Origin: CAZKTS01 sp964555735
GTDB lineage: Bacteria; Actinomycetota; Acidimicrobiia; IMCC26256; PALSA-555
Assembly: GCA_964555735.1 (NCBI GenBank)
Contig: CAZKTS010000128.1
Location: forward strand, 1 to 6,641
Direction of reading: 5' to 3'
Length of the DNA: 6,641 bases
The notes beneath the pieces were generated by a model. It was given only the letters and a program-made list of their open reading frames with translations. It was not told the origin of the DNA and did not search any database. Both the position numbers and the translations under genes were made by a program. Positions 1-5,273 of the stretch are shown here, in pieces. How positions within the stretch are numbered: position 1 is the stretch's first letter; each line of letters opens with the position of its first letter.

Positions 1-1386
1 CACCAGGTCGCCGGCGACCAGTCCAGTATGCCCGGCGACGTCCGCCGCCCGGCCATGGACGAGGGCGCCCGCGGCCGCCGCGTCGAAGGGATCGGGGCCG
101 GCGGCGGCCAGGAGCCCGGCGATCACGCCGGTGAGGACGTCGCCGCTCCCCGCGGTGCCGAGCCAGGGCCCGTCGACGACGTTGACCGCGACGCGACCGT
201 CCGGCGCGGCCACGACCGTGCCCGGACCCTTGACCAGGGCCACGCACCCGGTGGCGGTCGCGAGCCGACGAGCCGCCTCCACCCGATCGGGACCGATCGG
301 CTCGCCGAGGAGCCGCTCGTACTCCGCCGCGTGGGGCGTGAGGATCGTCGGCGCGGGGCGGTCGCGCAGCAGCGCGGCGTCGCCGGCGAACGCGTTCAGG
401 CCGTCGGCGTCGAGCACCACGGGCAGCGCGAGGGTCGTCACGAGCTCCCGGACCGCGGCGACCGTCGCGCGGTCGCCACCGAGGCCGGGTCCGACCGCCG
501 CGACGCGGAAGCGGTCGGCGGCGCGCACGAGGTCGCTGTCGAGGCCGCTGAGCGCGCCGGTGCGGCTGGCCGGCAGCGCCTTGGTGATCACCTCACCGCC
601 CGACGCGGCAGCCGCAGCCTCCTGACCGGGGACCGCACACCACACGATGCCCGCACCCACGCGCATGGCGGCGCGACTGACCATGAGTGGCGCGCCGGTC
701 ATGCCGCCGGAGCCCCCCACCACGAACACTCCTGAGCGCCACTTGTTCGTCTCCACCGGACGCGGCGCGCCGATCCAGACGCGCAGGTCGTCGTCGGTCA
801 CGACGCCGATCGTCGCGTCGTCGACCTCGATCCCGATGTCGGCGACCGTGACCACGCCCGCGTGGCCGCGCCCCGGCTCGAAGCACAGCCCGGGCTTGCG
901 CGCCGCGAAGGTGACGGTCGCGTCGGCCCGGACGGCCACGCCGTCGATCGCACCGGTCGCACCGTTCACACCCGACGGGATGTCGACCGCGACGGTGGGC
1001 AGACGTCCGCTCGCCTCGGCGACGGCCGCGGCGTCGCCCTCCAGCACACCGCGGAAGCCGGTGCCGTACATCGCGTCCACGAGGAGATCGGCGCGGTCGA
1101 GCGCACGGGCGCGCGTCTCCGGTGCGGTCCCCTCGGCGACCTCGAGCACGTCCACGCGCACTCCCCAGCCCCGGAGGACCTCGGCGACGACCCGACCGTC
1201 CCCGCCGTTGTTGCCCGAGCCGCACGCCACGGCCACCCGACGTCCGTAGCAGCCGTCGAGGCGACGCCGGACCTCCCACGCCACCGCCCGCCCGGCGCGG
1301 TCCATGAGGACCTCGAACGGGGTGCCGGCCTCGATGGTGCGGCGGTCGCACGCCGCCATCTCGGTCGGGGTCACCACCGGATCCAC
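1..1386 (-). CDS. nnr: Bifunctional NAD(P)HX epimerase / ADP-dependent NAD(P)HX dehydratase (3' end cut by window edge)
   Basis: Repairs hydrated NADH and NADPH: the N-terminal YjeF_N half interconverts R and S epimers of NAD(P)HX, and the C-terminal ribokinase-like half dehydrates the S form with ADP. The minus strand is open from a GTG at 1386 to position 1, giving 462 residues starting (M)DPVVTPTEMAACDRRTIEAG, typical of the family. The next in-frame ATG, codon 10, would cut into this conserved start. The upstream in-frame stop is the acpS TGA, 18 bases away. Epimerase motifs: CGSGNNGGDG at 55-64 (usually CGPGNNGGDG), DAMYGTG at 104-110, VDIPSG at 134-139 and ARKPGL near 162-167. Dehydratase motifs: VVGGSGGMTGAP at 222-233, GPGLG at 299-303, LDADGLN at 325-331, TPHAAE at 350-355, KGPGT at 386-390, and TAGSGDVLTG at 411-420 with catalytic Asp416 (usually GTGD). 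Probably a few tens of C-terminal residues at most lie beyond the window. It is likely co-transcribed with acpS. Confidence 0.96.
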   Translation of the reverse strand, partial: MDPVVTPTEMAACDRRTIEAGTPFEVLMDRAGRAVAWEVRRRLDGCYGRRVAVACGSGNNGGDGRVVAEVLRGWGVRVDVLEVAEGTAPETRARALDRADLLVDAMYGTGFRGVLEGDAAAVAEASGRLPTVAVDIPSGVNGATGAIDGVAVRADATVTFAARKPGLCFEPGRGHAGVVTVADIGIEVDDATIGVVTDDDLRVWIGAPRPVETNKWRSGVFVVGGSGGMTGAPLMVSRAAMRVGAGIVWCAVPGQEAAAAASGGEVITKALPASRTGALSGLDSDLVRAADRFRVAAVGPGLGGDRATVAAVRELVTTLALPVVLDADGLNAFAGDAALLRDRPAPTILTPHAAEYERLLGEPIGPDRVEAARRLATATGCVALVKGPGTVVAAPDGRVAVNVVDGPWLGTAGSGDVLTGVIAGLLAAAGPDPFDAAAAGALVHGRAADVAGHTGLVAGDLV

Positions 1387-1404
1387 GTGCGCCCGCCGAA
1401 TCCC

Positions 1405-1785
1405 TCAGGCACCGAGCGCGAGGGCCACCGCCATCGCGGTCGAGTCGGTGTGGGTGAGCGAGAGGTGCCAGCCGACGACGCCGCGCTCCGCGGCCATCTC
1501 GGCCGCCCGTCCGTGCAGCGCCACCGACGGTGCACCGCTCTTCGCCCGGACCACCTCGATGTCACGCAGCTTGAACTTCCAGAGCCCGACGCCCATCGCC
1601 TTCATGACCGCTTCCTTCGCACCGAAGCGGGCGCCGAAGCTCTTCGCAGGGTCGTGCTGGCGCGACGCGTACTCCCGCTCGGCGTCGCTGAAGAGTCGCT
1701 CGAGGAACGGCTCGCCGCGGCGGTCCATCGCGAGCCGGAACCGCTCCACCTCGACCAGGTCGGTGCCCAGCCCGACGACGTCCAT
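1405..1785 (-). CDS. acpS: Holo-[acyl-carrier-protein] synthase (4'-phosphopantetheinyl transferase)
   Basis: AcpS transfers the 4'-phosphopantetheine arm of coenzyme A to a serine of acyl carrier protein, making holo-ACP for fatty-acid synthesis in the cytoplasm. The 126-residue product has the usual length for the small bacterial AcpS family. The N-terminal MDVVGLGTDLVEVERFR carries the metal-binding Asp9 within GxGTD. SFGARFGAKEAVMKAMG at 49-65 is the second signature, with Glu58 as the second metal ligand and Lys57 beside it. The C-terminal HLSLTHTDSTAMAVAL strand is also typical. The reading frame stays open far upstream into glmS, but family homology starts exactly at the ATG at 1785, two bases after the glmS stop, so this start is firm. 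The gene is in the same frame as nnr, which follows after 18 bases. No anomaly in length or active site is visible. Confidence 0.96.
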   Translation of the reverse strand: MDVVGLGTDLVEVERFRLAMDRRGEPFLERLFSDAEREYASRQHDPAKSFGARFGAKEAVMKAMGVGLWKFKLRDIEVVRAKSGAPSVALHGRAAEMAAERGVVGWHLSLTHTDSTAMAVALALGA

Positions 1786-1790
1786 CGTCA
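1783..1790 (-). other. Tight glmS-acpS junction (stop and start two bases apart)
   Basis: The minus strand reads TGACGATG: the glmS stop TGA, two bases, then the acpS ATG. The bases just upstream, inside the glmS 3' end, are nearly all G/C and show no Shine-Dalgarno sequence. AcpS translation is therefore probably coupled to termination on glmS. The spacing is seen directly; the coupling is inferred. Confidence 0.6.
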
Positions 1791-4700
1791 GCGCGGCGCG
1801 CCGCTGCGCCACCGCTCGGCGAGCACGTAGACCGGCTCGGTGAGCAGATCGACCACGGGGAGGGTCGCGAGGACGGTGTCGTCGAACGCAGGCTCGGTCT
1901 CGGTGACCGCGTCCTTGAGGGCGCCGTAGCGCCCCTGGTAGCCCTGGAGCACCGCGCGCATGACGTCGGCCGGGAGGTGCTCCGCGAAGCGGACGTGCAG
2001 GAGCGTGAGGCCGACGGTCTCGTTGTGCTTGACCTCGGGGACGAGCACGAGCGTGCGACCGTCGCGCCGACCCCGCACCGCGGTCACCTCGCGCTGGGTC
2101 GCGACGCGGTGCTTGGTGCCTCGCAGGAGGGGATCCTGCTCCGTGCGCGATGGGATGGCCGTCGCGACGCCGCCGCGGTCGACGACGTGCACGGTCGCGT
2201 GGTCGCCGTCGACATCGCCCTCGAGCCGGTACCGAGTGAACCCGGTGACCTCGACGACCGCGGGATCGAGGTCGACCAAGGTGCGGAGGGCTCGATAGCT
2301 GAGCCCGTCGCGCGGTGCGCCCGCCGCGAGCACGGCCCGCACGATCGGGGCCTGCAGCAGCGTCTCGTCGGAGCGCGAGATGCCGACGGTCACGGTCTTG
2401 GCCTGGTGCTTGATCGCGTCGACGGGCCGCGTGAGCTCCTCGATCGCCTTCGTGAGCGCGGCGGTGAGGTCCTCGACCACCGTGCTCGGCGTACCCACCT
2501 TCCCGTGCTCGAGCTCGTAGGAGTCGAGCGCGAGCGAGCCGGTCGCGTACCGGAGGACCGACGCGAGGCGGGCGCCGGTGCTGGCCTCGAGTGACCCGTC
2601 GTACGCCCCGACCCGCAGCCCGTCGTGGAACGTGCGGGCGGGCCCCTCGAGGCGAGGAGCGAGCCGGTCGAGGAGGGCCTCGGGCGCGCCAGGGGCGGCC
2701 GCCTCCACCGCGGCCCGGCACTCCCGGAGCGGACGCGCCGAGGCGTCGATCGCCAGCGCGGCCTCGTACCCGAACAGGTGCCCGGCCACGGTGGCGAGCA
2801 CGAAGTCGACGTCCGGGTGCACGGTGCCGACCACGAGGGTCTCGAGCGCGGCGGGGAACCGACCGTCCTCGGCGGCGATCACGATCGGAGCGGCGCGATG
2901 CGCGCGGTAGATCGCGACCTCCTTCCCGACGTCGTCGGCGGTCGAGCCGGTCAAGCCGCTCGCGCACACGATGATCAGCGGCTCGGAGGACAGGTCGATG
3001 TGCTTCTTGTCCTCGGTGACGTCGCAGGCGATCGCCTTGTAGCAGAGCTCGGAGAGCTTGATCCGCAGCTCCCGCGCCGCGATCGCGTTCACGCCGTTGC
3101 CCACGAGCGCCCAGTAGCGGCGCGGCAGCACATGGCGCTGGACGACACCCGCGATGTCGTCGCGCCGAGCGACGACCGCTCGCATGGCGTCGGGCAGCGC
3201 CCGCAGCGCGATGAGCTGCTCGTGCGCGACCTCGTGGTCGAGGGAGTCGCACGCGTCGGCGATCGCGAGGGCGAGCAGACGGCCGGCCGCGATCTGCGCA
3301 TAGAACGCCTTGGTGGACGCGACGCTCATCTCGACGTCGCGACCGTCCGACGTGAACAGCACGCCGTCGGACTTGTCGACGAGGTCGCTGTTGCGCCGGT
3401 TGACGATCGCCACGACCGACGCGCCCCGAGCACGGGCGAGGTCGACGGTGCGGTTCGTGTCGGTGGTGGTGCCGCTCTGGCTGATGGCGACGACCAGCGT
3501 GTCCATCATGTCGTCGCGCAGCTCGAAGCCCGAGAGCTCGGTGGCGTGCACCGCCTCGACGACGAGTCGGTCGTCGACGAGCGGCGCGAGGCCGGCCGCG
3601 AGGCTCTGCCCGGCGACGGCCGCGGTTCCCTGGCCGATCACCGCGACTCGCTCGATCGTCCCCGCCGCCAGCCGATGGCGCACCCCCTCCGGGAGGGCCT
3701 CCGGACTGAGTGCGACGCGAAGCCGACCGTGCTCGTCCTCGACGACCTTGCCGCGCAGCGTCTTGCGGAACGAGTCCGGCGCCTCGGAGATCTCCTTGAG
3801 GAGGTAGTGCGGGTAGTCGCCGCGGTCGATGTCGCGCGTCGTGATCTCGGCGTGGTGCAGGTCGGCGTCGGTCACCGGGATGGGCGTGCCGTCGTAGGCG
3901 ACCAGCGCGATGCCGTCGAGCGAGCCCGCGCGTCCGGCGTCGAGCACCGCGATCTGCCCGCGGGTGGCTGCGGCCCGCTCGGCATCCGCCGGTGTCTCGC
4001 CGTCGAGCCGGAGGTAGGACGTGGTCTCCTCGACCAGGCCGTACGGCTCGCTGGCGACGATGAACGCGTCCTCGGCGAGCCCCACGTAGAGCGCCTGCCC
4101 GCTGCCGCGCAGCGCGAGGAAGAGCTGCTCCGGCGCGGCGGCCGCGCTCGCCGCGATCGCCACGGATCCTTCGAGCGACGCGACGGTGGCGCGGAACGCC
4201 TCCACTGCGTCTGCGCCCACGGCCAGCCGCCGCGAGACCAGCGCAGGGATCACCTTGGCGTCGGTCGTGATCTCCGCAGGCGTCGAGAGCCCTTCGGCCA
4301 CCTCGAGGTCGGCGTAGTTGTCGACATCGCCGTTGAGGGCCGCGGTGACGTACGGGCCGTCGGTGCGGTCGAGCTCCTCCTGGTTGAGGGGGTGCGCGTT
4401 CGCGTCCGAGATGATGCCGACGCTCGCCCAGCGCGTGTGTCCGAGCACGACCACCTCGGCCGACTCGCTCTCGAGCGCGAGGTGCAGCAGCTCGTCGTCG
4501 CGGATCGCGTCGCGCAGGTGGCGGGTGTTGTCGCCGAGCTCACCGATCTCGGCCGCGGCCTTGTAGACGAACGAGAGCATCCCGTCGGGCGCGCGCACGG
4601 CGCGATCCCCGAAGAGCGCGTCCTGGGACCGGGGTCCGAACATCGCCGCGACCTCGGGCGCCGAGAGGTCGAGTCCGTGGTCCCGCACGAGCAGGTGGAG

Positions 4701-5216
4701 GCCGGCCGAGTCGCGGCCGCGCACCTCGAGCCGGTCGAGGGCCGAGAGCGCGACCTGCACCGACGTGAACGCCTCGATCGCGGCGGCGGAAGCATCGGCC
4801 CCGGCCAGCTCACCGACCGCACGGGCCGTGCGGAGGCGATCTTTGGCCACCGCCCACGTGGCGTCCTTCGCGCGCAGCAGCGCCGCGTTCACGGCCTCGA
4901 CCTGGACGGCGTCGACCCGGACCCGGCCGTGGTCGAGCGCCTGCTCGGCGCCGTGGAGCCGGTCGGTCAGCTCGTCGGCGCGGTGCTGGATCGCCAGGGT
5001 CTGCACCCGGTCGGCCAGGAGCGCCCGCACGCCGGCCACGCCGCGCAGCGCGGCGTCGACGCGCTCCACGCCGGCCGCAGCCAGGGCCAGGCTCTCGGCG
5101 TCACCGGACCAACCCGCGACCCGCGCGACGGCACCGTCGAGCTCGACCAGGAGGTCGGCGAGGACAGGGGTGTCCCGGGTCGAGCGGCGCCGGACGACGC
5201 CGATGATCCCGCACAT
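1788..5216 (-). CDS. glmS: Oversized glucosamine-6-phosphate synthase (glutamine-fructose-6-phosphate aminotransferase-like), 1142 aa
   Basis: Predicted to make glucosamine-6-phosphate from fructose-6-phosphate and glutamine. The N-terminal Ntn glutaminase domain starts MCGIIGVV with nucleophile Cys2. It has RGRDSAG at 166-172, HTRWAS at 260-265, NAHP at 273-276, NG at 295-296 and Asp319, matching E. coli R26, R73, H86, N98-G99 and D123. The linker motif YPHYLLKEISEAP (468-480) joins it to two SIS domains. SIS1 has SQSGTT (579-584) and VASTKAF (632-638). SIS2 has Glu716, Lys720, Glu723 and His739, at exactly the spacing of E. coli E481, K485, E488 and H504. A tail-like AKTVTVG (939-945) resembles the usual C-terminal AKSVTVE with catalytic K603. 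Canonical GlmS is about 610 residues. The extra length is a helical insert (about 17-150), an expansion at about 178-250, a segment at about 831-930, and an extension at 946-1142 with no domain I recognise. H77 and H97 equivalents are Val266 and Leu294, so glutaminase efficiency is uncertain. The position next to glmM supports the GlmS role. A paralogue with another substrate is the main alternative. Confidence 0.87.
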   Translation of the reverse strand: MCGIIGVVRRRSTRDTPVLADLLVELDGAVARVAGWSGDAESLALAAAGVERVDAALRGVAGVRALLADRVQTLAIQHRADELTDRLHGAEQALDHGRVRVDAVQVEAVNAALLRAKDATWAVAKDRLRTARAVGELAGADASAAAIEAFTSVQVALSALDRLEVRGRDSAGLHLLVRDHGLDLSAPEVAAMFGPRSQDALFGDRAVRAPDGMLSFVYKAAAEIGELGDNTRHLRDAIRDDELLHLALESESAEVVVLGHTRWASVGIISDANAHPLNQEELDRTDGPYVTAALNGDVDNYADLEVAEGLSTPAEITTDAKVIPALVSRRLAVGADAVEAFRATVASLEGSVAIAASAAAAPEQLFLALRGSGQALYVGLAEDAFIVASEPYGLVEETTSYLRLDGETPADAERAAATRGQIAVLDAGRAGSLDGIALVAYDGTPIPVTDADLHHAEITTRDIDRGDYPHYLLKEISEAPDSFRKTLRGKVVEDEHGRLRVALSPEALPEGVRHRLAAGTIERVAVIGQGTAAVAGQSLAAGLAPLVDDRLVVEAVHATELSGFELRDDMMDTLVVAISQSGTTTDTNRTVDLARARGASVVAIVNRRNSDLVDKSDGVLFTSDGRDVEMSVASTKAFYAQIAAGRLLALAIADACDSLDHEVAHEQLIALRALPDAMRAVVARRDDIAGVVQRHVLPRRYWALVGNGVNAIAARELRIKLSELCYKAIACDVTEDKKHIDLSSEPLIIVCASGLTGSTADDVGKEVAIYRAHRAAPIVIAAEDGRFPAALETLVVGTVHPDVDFVLATVAGHLFGYEAALAIDASARPLRECRAAVEAAAPGAPEALLDRLAPRLEGPARTFHDGLRVGAYDGSLEASTGARLASVLRYATGSLALDSYELEHGKVGTPSTVVEDLTAALTKAIEELTRPVDAIKHQAKTVTVGISRSDETLLQAPIVRAVLAAGAPRDGLSYRALRTLVDLDPAVVEVTGFTRYRLEGDVDGDHATVHVVDRGGVATAIPSRTEQDPLLRGTKHRVATQREVTAVRGRRDGRTLVLVPEVKHNETVGLTLLHVRFAEHLPADVMRAVLQGYQGRYGALKDAVTETEPAFDDTVLATLPVVDLLTEPVYVLAERWRSGAPR

Positions 5217-5273
5217 AGATCTTCTCTCCCGCTCGGGGCGTCGTCGGCGCCGGGCCGCTCGGGCCCAGGAATC
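5217..5273 (-). other. glmM-glmS spacer with small GC hairpin and 9-base direct repeat
   Basis: This is the only real non-coding spacer in the window. On the minus strand it contains CCCGAGCGG twice (5255-5263 and 5229-5237). The first copy forms the loop side of a hairpin with a five-pair stem GGGCC/GGCCC around loop CGAGC (5252-5266), extendable by a G-U and a G-C pair to 5250-5268. No U-run follows, so it does not look like an intrinsic terminator. It is too short to hold a glmS ribozyme. It could affect mRNA stability or partial attenuation between the two genes, but at this GC content a five-pair stem may be chance. Confidence 0.3.
5226..5230 (-). promoter_or_regulatory. Ribosome binding site of glmS
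   Basis: GGGAG lies nine bases upstream of the ATG at 5216-5214 on the minus strand, within a purine-rich run GGGAGAGAAG. It supports this ATG as the start. That start also places Cys directly after Met, as the glutaminase mechanism requires. Confidence 0.65.

Noticed and set aside
28..735. Plus-strand frames opposite nnr
   Set aside because: Antisense shadows of nnr with composition driven by GC bias and no motif or start context.
593..1351. 252-residue minus-strand frame inside nnr
   Set aside because: Extremely Arg/Gly-rich out-of-frame translation. The real nnr frame on the same strand shows all epimerase and dehydratase motifs.
1793..1804. Perfect 12-base palindrome GCGGCGCGCCGC just before the glmS stop
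   Set aside because: It lies in coding sequence made only of G and C. Such palindromes are expected by chance at this composition, and as RNA the centre could not fold without losing most of the stem.
1786..3252. Upstream part of the long minus-strand frame that ends with acpS
   Set aside because: AcpS homology begins only at the ATG at 1785. The preceding codons overlap glmS in another frame and give Arg-rich, non-conserved sequence, so this is not an N-terminal domain of AcpS.
5217..5273. Possible glmS ribozyme or intrinsic terminator upstream of glmS
   Set aside because: Fifty-seven bases cannot hold the ribozyme core and its upstream double pseudoknot, and no U-tract follows the hairpin.
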